From Cruorifilaria tuberocauda (taxonomy: Eukaryota; Nematoda; Chromadorea; Rhabditida; Onchocercidae): a stretch of DNA of 64,000 nucleotides. Every line of letters begins with the position of its first letter. Within the stretch, counting starts at the first letter, position 1. The position numbers and the translations under genes were made by a program. Below the pieces are notes generated by a model, which was not told the origin of the DNA, did not search any database, and saw nothing but the letters and a program-made list of their open reading frames with translations. Below are positions 1 through 19,709 of the stretch, one piece after another. The stretch spans positions 1 to 64,000 of the forward strand of contig JABVXU010000119.1 of NCBI GenBank assembly GCA_013365365.1, given 5' to 3'.

Positions 1-104
1 ACAACATACTATTTTTATATGCCCGTAAACGTAAGTAATATATGCCTATATATGTCATCTTAAATCAGAGGTAGTGCTGCTACCACGAATTACACGCCAA
101 CGTC

Positions 105-2624
105 CTAAGGTCCCTTAAAGAAGGCATACATTAATGGTAAGGAGACAGCTATAAGGGTATATAGAAAGACTACTTCAACAAGTGTCTGCAATTTCATTTT
201 GGATTCGATATTTTTCTCTGATTTACTAAGGAGATCTTCCATGTCACTGCCAATGTAGACCACATTTGGCGTTTCAGCTTTCAAATTCAGTTCTACTGCA
301 ATCAAGCGTTTTATTGTATCAAGTTCCTTCGTTAAAACTTTATTTTGGTCCTGCAGAAGACTGACAATCGTATCGGACGATACGTTAGTCACCTCTTTAT
401 TTGGGACAACAATTGCTATCCCTTCAGCGGCTTTCAAATGCATTGCTTGTCTAATGTCCGTGATAAATGCAGCCACCTGCAATGTTTGTTGTCTAGAATA
501 CATAACCAGTCATCTTGATAACATCACTTCACCATGTTAATATTGTAATAGCATAAAGGAGCAGTGGCACAATATAATGCATTCACAAGCATTGCTAGTA
601 AGATTTAGAGCTAATTAGTTACATAATGAAAGGAAATTCAGCGAAATGATATATGATAGAGATATAACAAGATAATTTTGCATAGAATCTATCTTTTGGA
701 TGGTATCTTGCTGTAGAGTGCCTTATCTATCGCTTAAGATAGCAGTATGATCAACGAAGCAAGATGAGGCAATGCCTTCAAGACCAAAACATTTTCCACC
801 AGTTTAATAACTATCAGTATTGAAGATTAGTCGTGGAATTTTATGTTGATGTTCTTGATAATGAAAGGTTTCATATTTTACCTCATTTTGCTGTTTCTCA
901 ACTAATGCCGTCATCTTTTTCACCAGTGGTGTCAATAACGCAGGATCTGGTATAAGCTCTTTCATCTTACGCATCCTAATTTCATTTGCCACCCAAGCGC
1001 CAACAATTCCAAACAGTGCACCAAGTGTGGAACCTATAATTGTCCACGTTTTAACTCGGTCCGATCTGAAACACCATTCCAGAAAATATACCGTAATTCA
1101 ATCTAAATTATTGTTTTATTAAAATGAAAGGAAAGAAGACCACGAAAAGAAATAAGTTTAATTATGATTTATTATGATTAATGTCGTCTAATATTTGTAA
1201 CTACTCATCCAAAGTGACTTGAATTAAAAACCAGCATCATTGAGTATATCACCCCCTTCTTTTATCAGAAAGGTTCAAACTAACTGTTCCTGTTCCTTTG
1301 CTCGACTAATCCGAAGAGTACTTGACAATTCATCAAATGCAACTTTTTCGGCTTCATCCGCTTTTCTGACTTCAGTAATTAGGAGCTGCTCATTTTTTAT
1401 TATTGCATGTTCTTCAGTTAACAAACGTAAATACCTAAAAATTTGGACAAAATCATATACGTTAAAAACAAGAAAACCTACAGCTGCATTTATTCTTAGA
1501 AGTATTGATTTAAAATAAACCAAACAACATTCGGCACATCCTCAACTGCTACTGAGCAATGTATCTAATTTCTAGACTTTCACCAGCTGAAAAGTGTTTC
1601 AACTAAATCTGTGCTCCAGATATAGCCATTAAGTACGCACATCGATAACTCCCAACGATATATACGCGTGGGTTGAAGGTTAATACCATTTTAGGGATAT
1701 ACTTAAAAATAAGAAGAAAAAATAGCACACTTATCATCTCCACGAGAAAATCTGTCAAGTTCAGTGTGGATTTGCTTCATCCGATTTTGTAATGCATCCA
1801 ACTCATCACGTTTTTTACGTCGCAAAGCCTGAGCATCTTGCAATTTTCTTTCATTCTGAAATATTGTCAGTGCTGTTAACTGAATAACGTCATAAATACA
1901 ATCCCAATAACAATTCTACATAACATGAATTCCCTTACATGCTAATTCCGCCGTGCACAAAGGACTGATCGACTATTTAAAGCATTATATCTTTTAGGGC
2001 TCCTTGATCGTGGCTAAATGCAAAAGTGCAGTACGTCTTTCAGGAATTCTTTCACAAAGTTAACCTTTAAATTATTTCTTTACCACCAGTTAGATGCTGT
2101 CGGGTCGTCTTAGTTTATTGACATAACATCTTTTCTCGGATTTGCCTAACAAAATACGAAAACAGAGAAAAAAGTGTTAGACGAAAATACTTCTCACTAA
2201 GTTCTCGATACTAACCAGTAATTGATAGTCTAAATATAACCTAATACCTAAGAAGGATTACAAAATAGTCAAGAAAAAGTTTCATCAGAATAGTACTGCA
2301 AACATCATCGTTATATAAAATATAATTCCAGAAGTGTTGGATTTCCAAAAAATATTTCGAAAAAAATAACCTCTTTTAACGTTGCATGAGCTTCACGAAT
2401 TTCTGTAGCACCCGTCACATCATCAATATATGAGATTATTCGACTGATAAGTTTAAAAGGTTTTAAGGTGTCTGGCAAACTTGACAAATTTCGACACAAA
2501 ATATGTCTAGAATATACCAACCGCGCACCATATAAAGGCATATTCAGATCGCAACAAATTCCTTCTATCAAATTCGATTCATACAACCGCTTATAGAAGT
2601 TTTCCACCAAACATTTTACTTTAT
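105..2624 (-). CDS. CCDC51: CCDC51/MITOK mitochondrial potassium-channel protein (5' end unresolved)
   Basis: Five exons in consistent phase: 2371-2624, 1731-1855, 1285-1434, 882-1065, 105-476 (stop 105-107). The product matches the CCDC51 family in order: a helical segment ending EIREAHATLKE; a long coiled coil (NERKLQDAQALRR, then a DRFSRGDDKYL block like the family's DRVSREDSQYL); a first membrane segment in WTIIGSTLGALFGIVG; a linker; and a second membrane segment just before the C-terminal YAFFKGP. In vertebrates CCDC51 is the pore-forming subunit of the inner-membrane ATP-sensitive K+ channel (established knowledge); I infer the same role here. The start codon and mitochondrial presequence were not found; they should lie above 2624. 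The open frame continues to 2706, but a CAG acceptor at 2625 fits better than an internal start. Confidence 0.85.
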
Positions 2625-4900
2625 CTGGAGACGTTTGGAAAAAAAAACGAAAATGCATAACATAATAATGTAACCTAAGGTGGCATAAGGAACTATTTCC
2701 TTTCAATTATCGGAAACCCAATCCATATGAGTGAACCTTTTTTGTAAAATCAATACAGAACAATAGCTATCGAACTTTCGCTAACGGATCACGTAATTCT
2801 AGTAGATCCTTCCTTTTACAGCCCGGCCACCAAACTTTAATGCACTATGATTCTCCTCTAAGTATATGTGCTTTAAAACAGGTTACTCGACTTAGCATTT
2901 TATCAAGATTCCTCGGAGTAATGAACAAAATAATAAAAGCCGTCAATAAAGCGGCAAATAATAAAATTTAATTATTGTCTGCTATAATTATTAGTTAAAA
3001 ATTATTCGTTGATAAAAAGTTAAAATACTAAATTATCGTATATTATCTATTCATAAATTAAACAATCATCGTGCGCTATCAGGATAAAAAAGCCTGGAAA
3101 TAAAAAATCAACTTCAGTACACAGTAAGCCGAGAGAGAAAATCATTCCCAACTTTCCACACGAACCATATATCTTTGCCTCAAAAGGTGGTCGCGAAATG
3201 AAAATAGCAAAAGTTCCAGAGTATGAGTAATTTGTATTAGTGGTAGTTCCAATTTTATCAAGATATAATAGTGGTGTTTGGTGGGATGTTTCTGTCCAGT
3301 TTATTGAGGAATTACGTGAAATAAGAAAGAAGAGTGACTTTTCTAGAGTTAGAGTTTTCTAATAATATCGTAACATCCTGACTTCAGGATGTAAATGTTG
3401 TCAGAGTTTAAAATCCATCTGATTCGTGTGTTGCAGCAAGAGAGGAACTCTCCAATCTAGAAGTACTTGCTTTTTTGGGATGTTTATCATCGACAGTATC
3501 GACAACGATGTTTGGAAAAATAGATCGATGATAATAAATCACACTTTCGCATATTTTAATGATGGATCACCATGTTTTATCTGCAACGACAAGATGGGGT
3601 AGTAAAAGAAGCGAACACTATTCTCTCAGATCACACATTTTTCTAATATTCAAAAATTATTACAGGATTATGTAATAATCAAATTTGAAATCATCATTGT
3701 GCTAATGGCAATGAATTTTAGGATATTTTCCTGCCCTTTTTTTGATTAACTTCCTTAACAGGCATTACTTATCTGCATTTCATTATCACAGTATGGATGA
3801 TCACATCAAGAACATGCTGTATGGTAATTTCACAATTTAAGCATGGTGATTCACACGAGGAAAGTTTTGATTCTCCTTGAACTAAAGCGGTGGTCATTTT
3901 CACTATTCTAAAAATGTCCTTTTTAATCGTATACAAACTGCATTTAAACCTGCTAGAAAACATTTTTTTCTTGTTGTCCAGGTATTCTACTGTGATTCAC
4001 TTTATTATGCATTTCCACCGGAAACAATGCATCCACTCACAGCTGAGTTTCCTAGATCTCAGTGTCAGCTACTCGCATGACATTCTGTATAAATGCAAAA
4101 TCCAAGCTTAGAGTAGCTATACTGAATTCCATTGTCAAACAAGTTATAACTTATTTATCTCAGTTTCATTGTCAATGTGTAAAGTTTCTTCTAGTTTTGT
4201 TGAAGGATTCCGAACTGAGCATCTGACTTATATGTTTAGTAACGGTGAATCAAAATTTTCATCAACCGATCCTGGGTATCATTCACTAATTTCTCAAACT
4301 CTATCACATCGTTAACTATTCTTCAGGAACTATAGCTGGAATGGAGTAACTAGTAGATACATGTGTACAAAAATTGAGAAACTGAATTAAGCTCGTTAAA
4401 AGAAAAATGACAGTGAAGAGCTAATGGTTGTGAATTTGACAAATTTATATACAGAGAAGTGGATGCAGAGGGTATTAACAATCGGAAATCACGAATAGCA
4501 AGCAGGATTTTGAAACAGCAAGTAAATCAAGAAGTCAGAATGTTAATGTTGAGCATTATGAAATACAAACAGACAAGGTTTCTTTCTAACGTACCCGATT
4601 CCTTTAATAGAATTGGTTAGAATTGGTTGTTTCTGAGAACTCTAATTTGGAACGCTACTTTATCAACTATCATATGGAAATGACGACTTCGAGATAACTC
4701 GTTACTAAAACCTTTACTGAACCTGAACTATTACTGCTACTATTACCATCTCTACATCTCTACTACTACTAGTGTTGTTTGTTGTTATTGTTACTGTTGC
4801 TTTTATTGTTTTGTTGCTGCTGTTGTTGCTACTACCGCTTGAAATCAACAATCGCAAATGATGAGTGATTAGGGCCGACAGGTTAACTGCAGGTTGATCG
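2625..4900. other. Intergenic, AT-rich
   Basis: No convincing coding exon was seen apart from the unlocated 5' exon(s) of the CCDC51 gene that should lie here. Short open frames at 3769-4111 occur on both strands and resemble no family. Around 4735-4850 there is a degenerate trinucleotide-like tract (ACT units followed by GTT/GCT units). Confidence 0.5.
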
Positions 4901-4917
4901 GGTCAGCTAGACATCAA

Positions 4918-5100
4918 GCTGAGATGAAAAAGATGAAGGAAAATAGGTGGAGAGAGAAGGGAAGGTATCTGGAAGTTGTAAGGGTGGGCTATCGCTTCTG
5001 CTCCATGATGTGTTAGATTGGTAAAAATAAGAGAGAGGAAAAGAGATGAGAAGAGAGTAGAGAGGTTTGGTGTGATGTGAGAGAGTCGATCACTGCCTAC
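4918..5100 (+). promoter_or_regulatory. GA-rich tract upstream of vinculin, probable core promoter region
   Basis: A purine-rich run with repeated GAGAGA blocks lies about 280-460 bp before the vinculin start codon and ends near a more GC-rich stretch. GA-rich elements are common in nematode promoters. The assignment rests only on position and composition. A possible acceptor for the 5' leader is the CCTCAG at about 5266-5271. Confidence 0.3.
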
Positions 5101-5379
5101 TGACTCCTAACAACCGACCAGTCATCCATCCATTCACTATCTAACGTCCGGTGGTGATCATCGGTGAAGAGATCTAGAGCAGTTTGTTACTTCAAGAAAG
5201 AGGAGGAGAGGGAACCATGGGACGTTGACCCCTGATCGGTTGATTATCAGTACACGATCACTTCCACCTCAGCTACTGTTTCTACTTCTTTCTGATAGCT
5301 GACAAGCCAATAGAGCTGGTGTTGTAAATCCTCTTTTACCAGTTCAACTTTATACACACGCTTAATCGCTGCGGTAACT

Positions 5380-12904
<7,525 letters not shown>

Positions 12905-13488
12905 AGTGGGCCATACGTTACAATTTTTTATAGTACTGGAATTGGTGATATTTAAAAAGCGCTTCTATTACATTTTATTCACTATAAAGTCCAGCTACAT
13001 GAATACAGTGGCTACTATTTTAATGTTGCTAGTGATGAATTATTGCAGGAAATATACCTCTTGCTCAATAGTTCCAGGGCTAAACGGATGCGGTATTAAT
13101 GAGTTGTGTACGATGTGGTGACGTTTGTTTTTTCCCAACAGATCATCATTTATCGTAATAGTGAACCATAGAATATGCTCAAAAAAGCAGACACATAAAG
13201 ATAATAGTAATAATAATAGAATCAATTCTTTTGCAATTTGTAAATGCTCACACTTGTTTTTCACTAAACTGTTAATATGGTGTCTGGTGTCACCGCAACT
13301 GTACGCCCTGCTGCAGTGTTTTTTTCTTGCATAAAGAAATTCTGTCTTAGTTAGTTCTAGCGCAGATCCGACAATCAATTCCACTCATTTCTTATTCTAC
13401 TACTGTGCTTCACAATCTTTAGGTTTGTATCTCTTTGTTTACCTACCTTTGGTTCAGCTAGCTTTCAACAATTTCCCAGTAATAAAAT
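12905..13488. other. 3' flank between convergent vinculin and TAF13
   Basis: The stretch should hold both 3' UTRs. Open frames here (12906-13121 plus, 13040-13384 minus) look like chance; the minus one is rich in leucine from a TAA repeat near 13205-13220. No structured element seen. Confidence 0.5.
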
Positions 13489-14096
13489 TTATATTGCTTT
13501 CGCTTCATCAAACTGCTTCCTAGCTTTCTTCAGTTCCTCACTCATCGATAGTAAGTCTTTGACACGGCCAAACTTTTTAGCGTCTCGTCGAATCAAGTAA
13601 TGTATATCCTCCAGAGATAATTTACCAGGCTTACCCATCTGTAAAGCACGCTGACACATATGTTGTATGTAGCTGGTCACAATGCTTTCTAGAAGTTCCA
13701 AGGTTTCATCGTAGGGTATCTGAAACATAGCCATTGGAAGATCTATTATTCAATGCAGCATGATAACATAACTGGATCCCTTTACAGCATGTCCTTTGTC
13801 TTTTTTCTCTGCCGAACTGCTGTGGTCCAAACATTTAATTGTCCTACACTCTTTTGATACATCATAACCTACTGGACTGCTTACATTGACGGCCTGAATA
13901 TTTTTATGCATCGTATCACTCACTATAGACTTGTATGTAAAATCCGGCAAAAGACAACCTTATCATCACCGAAACCATAAATCATGGTGCGAAACTCCTT
14001 CCGGAAGAGATACTTTTTGTCTTCTGAGTTGTCTCTCCGCTTTTCTTCGTCATCTTCGTCGTCAGATCCGAATAAACTGCTATCTTCTTCAAGCAT
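13489..14096 (-). CDS. TAF13: TFIID subunit TAF13, complete
   Basis: Two exons, 13959-14096 and 13489-13719, give 122 aa (human 124). After a short acidic N-terminus (SDDEDDEE, residues 10-17) comes the histone-fold domain: KEFRTMIYGFGDD, split by the intron from IPYDETLELLESIV, then GKLSLEDIHYLIRRD and FGRVKDLLSMSEELK. TAF13 pairs with TAF11 through histone folds inside TFIID in the nucleus (established knowledge). The ATG at 14094-14096 opens the acidic block. A good acceptor (TTTTTGCAG, ending at 14140) lies 43 bases upstream and could be a trans-splice site. The gene follows TERT on the same strand with a 395-bp gap. Confidence 0.95.
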
Positions 14097-14139
14097 TCCA
14101 GTTCAGGAATATAATGTTCATTCAATTCAGAAGTATATA

Positions 14140-14150
14140 CTGCAAAAATT
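14140..14150 (-). promoter_or_regulatory. Candidate trans-splice acceptor before TAF13
   Basis: On the minus strand the sequence reads AATTTTTGCAG, a strong nematode 3' splice site, 43 nt before the TAF13 start codon with no obvious 5' partner nearby. This suits spliced-leader addition to an operon-type downstream gene, or a 5' UTR intron. Confidence 0.4.
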
Positions 14151-14491
14151 TGTAAATAGCAACATATCCTACATAACTAATGACGTACATATTGCAGAAT
14201 TAAAAAACTTCGCACCCTGATATTTAGATATTTTATGTAGAATTAAAGTTCAATAAGAAATTACATTTAAGTCTTAAAGTCTCACTAATAATGAATACTA
14301 ATTGAATTATGAAAAATTGGTCTAAGCTAATCATATATAAGTTACCTTGAGTTACCCAAATTATAGAATAGGCATATGTACCAAAAAATTTCAATCATGA
14401 TAAGTGTATCACACTTGAGAAGCTCGGGAAGAAATATTGAAGGCTCCAAGCCTGAGTGGACGAAGTGTATGCTTTCTTTAAGTGATTTAAT

Positions 14492-17400
14492 TTAATAATT
14501 AGCAACAAAATCACCAACAATAGTTATAAATTCAATAATTTCACAATCTCGTAAAGCTCTGCTCCATTCGAAAAAAATTTTGGAAAATACTGTTTCATGA
14601 ATGAAAAATGCCATGACACGTGATAGAGGGCACTGTTTCACATTCTCAACTGTTTTATCCATACAAATGAGCCAACTTTGTATTGTATGAATACGCAAAT
14701 CCTTGTCGAAGCCAAGCACGTAATTTTTGCCAAAATACATGATTCCAACGTCCCTAAAAACATTTAAAATTTATAGATAGTGTATATGAAATATGAATGA
14801 CACAATGGACTAATTACTAACGAGTATTTTGGCATATACCCTGCTTTTCTGACCTTCATAGAAAGTCGGATTTTTCTGGCATATGGACGAGCGTATAATT
14901 TCGTACCGATAGCAGCAAACTTCTTCAAAACACTGATTTTCCACTTGTCAGAAGGGAATCGATGAACCATTCTGTACCTGAATAATACAGGTTTCCTTGA
15001 TCGCTTTTTTTCCTAAACATTCTGCATTACTGCTAAAAATAAAAAACAAACTTTTCAAGAAGCGATGTCTTCAAAAATTTCAAAATGGCAATTCTTTTCT
15101 GGCGTGAACCCATTTTGTGTACAATTCTACAGGCGATTGCTTTTTCTGAATGTATCCTCGTCCAGTCGATGCAATACTGTAAAACATTGCATAAATAATG
15201 CTAATCACCAAATGTAAACAATATTTTTGTAATTTTTGAAGCATAACTAGAGAAGAGTAATCTAGAAATGTAACAAATCATGCAAAATCAAATTTACCAA
15301 CCCTTCTCAAACCCGGATAAATTATATAACCACACCACGGTACTGCACTGCATGGACCGACCATTTTGCCAGAAATAAGCAATTCACTACATTCGCAGTA
15401 AAAGTTAATTACTGTCTTTGTGGAATCAGCGATAATGTTATAATTATCATCTGCTCCCAGATGCATCACTTCTAGAAACTAAACAAAAGGAAGAGTATTT
15501 ATTTTATTAAAAATATTTGATTAATGACCGAAAAGTAAACTATACAACAACGAATGATGTTCTTTTAGAATCATCTCTTATCTCTTTCTTCACTTCTCCC
15601 AACTTACTAGTTTTTTTCAGCAATCTCCTTTCAAGTAACATTAAACCGACATAGTTAAATACCTTCCGTGCAACATTCACATCACTTGTCAGTAATAGAT
15701 AATCATCTACATAACGGATGAGCAATGTATCGTGTCGTTTCATCAGTTCGAAATACCTTTCGCAATCTGCTGCACCCAAGTAAAGATCACACAAGCGTGT
15801 TGAAGCATGATTACCTTGTGGTATGCCACGAAAAGCACGATACACACCATTGCGATATTTAAACTGAAAAACCATATAAACAGTTTTAGATACTTACGCT
15901 TTATTTCTCCAGAAAAATATTTTTTCGTAGATGATTCTATGAATCTCTAGCGCATTTTTTTATTAAAAAAAAATACTTCTTTATTGATGACGTAAGTTTC
16001 AAGGAACCACATGACCATCTCACCCGTAACACACAGCTGCAATGAATAGTATGAATGCGAACAGTATACTGATCCAATCTAAAAAAAAGCCAATGGACAA
16101 AATGCGACGTTTTACTTCTAAAAGGTTGCAGTTATGGTGATCAATTCCACATCCGAAACCACATTGCCGAGCGAAAATCAAAGAGCTCATCCCAATCACA
16201 TTTGCCTTTAATCGAAAATGTCTGCAATCTAATCTCTTCATTTGTATATACTCAAGAAACTCATTTAATGAGTAAATCACAAATTTGGATTAAGAACAAA
16301 TCATAAAGTTAGAATTAAGAATATGGTGAAAAATAATTAAAAATGTAAAACTGTCTAAGCACGAAAAACAGCGCGAATCCTACAAAACCATAAGCAAAAG
16401 CACATTACACCGTTGACACCAAAATAAGAAAAAGCACACGTACTTCGTTAGCAAGATAAGTTTCCTTAGTACAGAACGTAAGCGATTTTGATTAATGCAA
16501 TCGAAACAGTTCCGAACATCTGTTTTTACCGCGTAAATTTTTGACGATCCGTTCATCTGCATGAATCGTCGAAAACGTTTGGGAAATCCACCAATGCCTG
16601 AAATGTTTGAAACGACTTTTTTCAGAACAGATTGCAGATGCTCTCATTCACCAGGAAAGAGGTACAGAACTGCTAAGATTGAGTAGATATAAACTTTATA
16701 CACCACGCTACAACATTTTGTTGTGACGAGTTATTGTCAGTGAAAACGTCAGCAAAGAAACATCACATGTACTCATCAAAGAGAGGGAAAACTATTACCA
16801 TTCCAAATAGCAGCTCCAGTAAGCGGTAGTCCCTTGCAACATTTGCGCTGTTTTGAACATACTAGATCAATAACTACCGAGACTATCTTTAACGCGGTCG
16901 CCGAATACTGTCTTAAAAAGGTCTTTCCTGAGGGAACTATTAATGACCGCATGCCTGGATTTTTCGGAAGAAACCGAATCTGTGCTCCAACTATACTTTG
17001 CTTCACTCCTTAAAACACATGAAGACACTACGTACAAATTTAAGATAATTAAAGTATAAGGTTCATGGGGTTAGCAAAATACAGCATATGGAAAAACACA
17101 ACAAAATTATAAATGAAACAACCTTTCACTTTCTTTACATCCCTTTTTTCAGATAATAAATGAAAACTGTGACTTTCGATGCGCTTCCATATATCTTTTC
17201 GATAAAAACGCAATAACCTCGTTCTACTCTCTGGTGTTACATAAAACGCAGCCCTAAGGATTAAAATTAGTGAAGGGCAACGTAGATGATGCCAACTGAA
17301 AACTAAAGAAAAGTAATCGCAAGATCAATCTTGAATCAAAACATAAATACCGATCTAAAATATTAGCATATTTTATTCTCATTAAATTTTATTTCTATCC

Positions 17401-18072
17401 TTCTTTGTCCTTGAACTCATTCTTTGGATTTCTGTTCCTATTCATTTCTTGATATTCCATAGTAAAAACGAACAAAAACGCTCACTTGGTAACATGAACA
17501 GAAAATTCTAGCAACCAAAGCATGAATTTCCGATGTATGCAACATAATTCATAAGATGGTAAATATCTTAACCATTTTAAAGCTGAGGTTTTGAATGGGA
17601 TTGAGAAGAGGTCGTTTAACCTTATACTTTCGTCGAATCTACAAAGTGAAAGCCGATTAATAATCTCGTCAATAAAACACTGTTTAAAATAATTGCTTCC
17701 GATCAACCAATAAACGGAAAATAAACTGTCATAAGGAAATTGCAAAGCGATGTGAAAAGATAAGATTTATCGAGACGAATGAATAGAATTCTTCTTTCTC
17801 AACAACTGAAAGAACATACCCAAGCTTGAAGAGAATAGATGAAACACGATCAACAGCAAGTTCCATATTGTATTTTCCGATCAATTCACGCGGTAATAAA
17901 TAACCAAAGACTGCTCGCATGAATGCGCGATATTGCGTGTAAGTTACTGATTTTCTAAAATCATTTCATCAAACACAGTTATAAAACAGTATAAACGCAC
18001 ACTTGGAAGACATACTGTTTTACTGGACTTATCGATGGAATCTAGCAAAATTCTTTTCATGTAAGAGGGTGA
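14492..18072 (-). CDS. trt-1: Telomerase reverse transcriptase, RNA-binding, RT and thumb domains
   Basis: Twelve exons with closing phase: 18003-18072, 17820-17946, 17486-17638, 17123-17253, 16799-17008, 16440-16597, 16116-16259, 15663-15863, 15302-15478, 15052-15176, 14840-14977, 14492-14753 (stop at 14492); 631 aa, plus missing N-terminal sequence. RNA-binding domain: FMRAVFGYLLPRELIG (QFP-like), then motif T AAFYVTPE with LLRFYRKDIW. RT motifs: 1/2 IRFLPKNPGMRSLIV, A YAVKTDVRNCFD, B' FRGIPQGNHAS, C LLIRYVDDYLLL, D STKTVINF, E VPWCGYIIYP. The C-terminal thumb begins KYRMVHRFPSDKW. The three catalytic aspartates (motif A TDV, motif C VDD) are present, so the enzyme looks active. It would add telomeric repeats with an RNA subunit in the nucleus. 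The 5' end is treated separately. Confidence 0.93.
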
Positions 18073-18328
18073 CTGAAGAGTGATAAATTAGCGCAAAGGA
18101 TATCGGACACAGTCAACACAACACATTCCTCAGTATCATTAAAGTATGCTGATATCTGACTAATCTTAAAACTATGAAAGGCAATTTGAAGAAAAAGATG
18201 AAAGTAAGTTCATAACAGGTTTATATTTTTCATAAATGCTAAATTAAGAAGGAATATGTTAGTCTTAATCCATCAAAAAATAGCGGAAAAATCACGAATA
18301 ATTTATAAAGAAAAGACTAAAAAGATAC

Positions 18329-19233
18329 CTTAATAAGGATTCGACATCAGAATTATCCAAACATGGTACTGTGTGTTTCAGCGTGTACTGTATGGAGAGA
18401 GCTGCAAGCCTTTAGTAGATATCAGCGCTTGAATGAAAATATATTCTTAACAACTCAGAAATAATTTCTCTCGCCAACATTCACATCACTTGTCAGTAAT
18501 GCAACATTCACAGAATATCAGAAATCCGAAGAAATTTCAGACAAAACTAATTACAAGAAATTAGAACAAAGGATCAAAGAAATGAGAACAAGAAAAACTC
18601 TGAAATACCTTCGACGAATGTTACTACATATTTCTTCCAAAAATAGCTGCTGCAGATGATCGAGCTTGTCAAAATTCTCTGCACCTATCATCACAATGCA
18701 GAGCGAAATGTTGTCAGTATAATGAGTCTGAAAACTTTTGAATTTTCTAAAGAAAACTCTGTTTAAATATAAATGATTTAGTCATAGCACGGAGAGACTT
18801 AGTATTTATCAATTTGTAGAAGCTCCTGTTTTTGTATTGTATCCATGTTAGCTATTTGCCTCTGTAAATATAAGATAAAAATTCATAATCAATGTTTATT
18901 CTATGCATTGCAATGAAATACGTAAAAAAGCAAATTTCCTAGTTATGTCGTCCTTTAGTAAACAATAATAGCACTGGAAGAAGTTATAAACGGAATTTAA
19001 ATCTAATGCCGTTTATTTTTTTTATACATTTCTAAACTTCCGAAAGAAAGCTATCACCATAAATTGTTTGCAAAAATAAAAAAACATGAAGATATGATGA
19101 ACAATACGCAAATAATACCTAACCATTCGACCTTGACGATGATTTAACCAGCTGTGATTAGTGGAATGAAAGCACATGCGAGATGCAATGAAAAATTTTC
19201 TTTGTTCAGCCATTTCCAAAGCTTCTTGGTCAT
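18329..19233 (-). CDS. trt-1: Probable N-terminal exons of TERT (incompletely joined)
   Basis: Three open blocks with good splice signals precede the firm TERT exons: 19124-19233 (acceptor CTACAG, donor ATG|GTTAGG; contains CFHSTNHSWLNHRQGRM), 18609-18727 (contains LCIVMIGAENFDKLDHLQQL) and 18329-18401 (contains IQYTLKHTVPCLDNSD, which lines up with the vertebrate segment upstream of the RNA-binding QFP motif). Their phases do not all close, so one or more small exons are missing or mis-set. A further block at 18831-18872 runs into an in-frame stop. I infer they belong to TERT from strand and position; they could include remnants of another gene. Confidence 0.45.
18475..18512 (-). repeat. Duplicated fragment of TERT motif C coding sequence
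   Basis: Positions 18475-18500 are identical over 26 bases to 15671-15696, which encode the residues right after the YVDD box of TERT (LLTSDVNV). A second partial copy (13 bases, 18500-18512) follows at once. The copy lies in presumed intron, in the same orientation as the exon. Confidence 0.85.
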
Positions 19234-19389
19234 CTGTAGATTAAAACCTCATAAAGAATAACCGCTTCTTATTATTTATTTGGAAAACTGATATACTATT
19301 TGCAGGTACATCAAAAGGTCTATAATCAATATATCTGATATTCTGAACTAAATTTGCTGCACTCTGCAAGCAGATGAAGAACTATGCTA

Positions 19390-19709
19390 CTAAAAAGTAA
19401 ATCCGTTTTTCTTGCATAATCGGTGCGATAGCTTTTTGTAAGACTTGAAATTAACTAAATACTGCTGCATCTTTCCACTTGGCTGTGTTAAGTCCAGTTT
19501 CACCAAAACATCTTTTAAAGCTATCATGTTACAAAAAACTTCCCTGTCACGAGAATCTCTTAAATTAGACGCTGAATTGCAAATGAAGAGAGCAAACCTG
19601 ACCTTAACCCACTCCCGTTCAGAAAATGTCCCGCTTCCCACCTCAACATGGGGAGAATCCTCGGCCTCACCATGAAGGTAAACTGCGACTTCGGTCCCAT
19701 TCAGAGATG
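19390..19709 (-). CDS. Unrecognised minus-strand exon
   Basis: An open frame from an AAG acceptor at 19710 runs to a TAA at 19390. It includes EVAVYLHGEAEDSPHVEVG and continues through REVFCNMIALKDVLVKLDL. A donor GTCAGG at 19602 would allow an earlier exit. The codon content looks coding, but I recognise no family. It may be the 3' exon of a small gene or an upstream part of the TERT transcript. Confidence 0.35.

Noticed and set aside
3769..4111. Overlapping open frames on both strands.
   Set aside because: AT-rich, no splice support, no recognisable motif; chance frames are expected here.
15540..17010. Reverse-transcriptase motifs, including a YVDD box, first suggested a retrotransposon.
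   Set aside because: Motif T, motif E (PWCG), the TERT-type spacing between motifs A and B', many introns in phase and a thumb extension all fit TERT. No Gag, integrase, endonuclease or terminal repeats are present.
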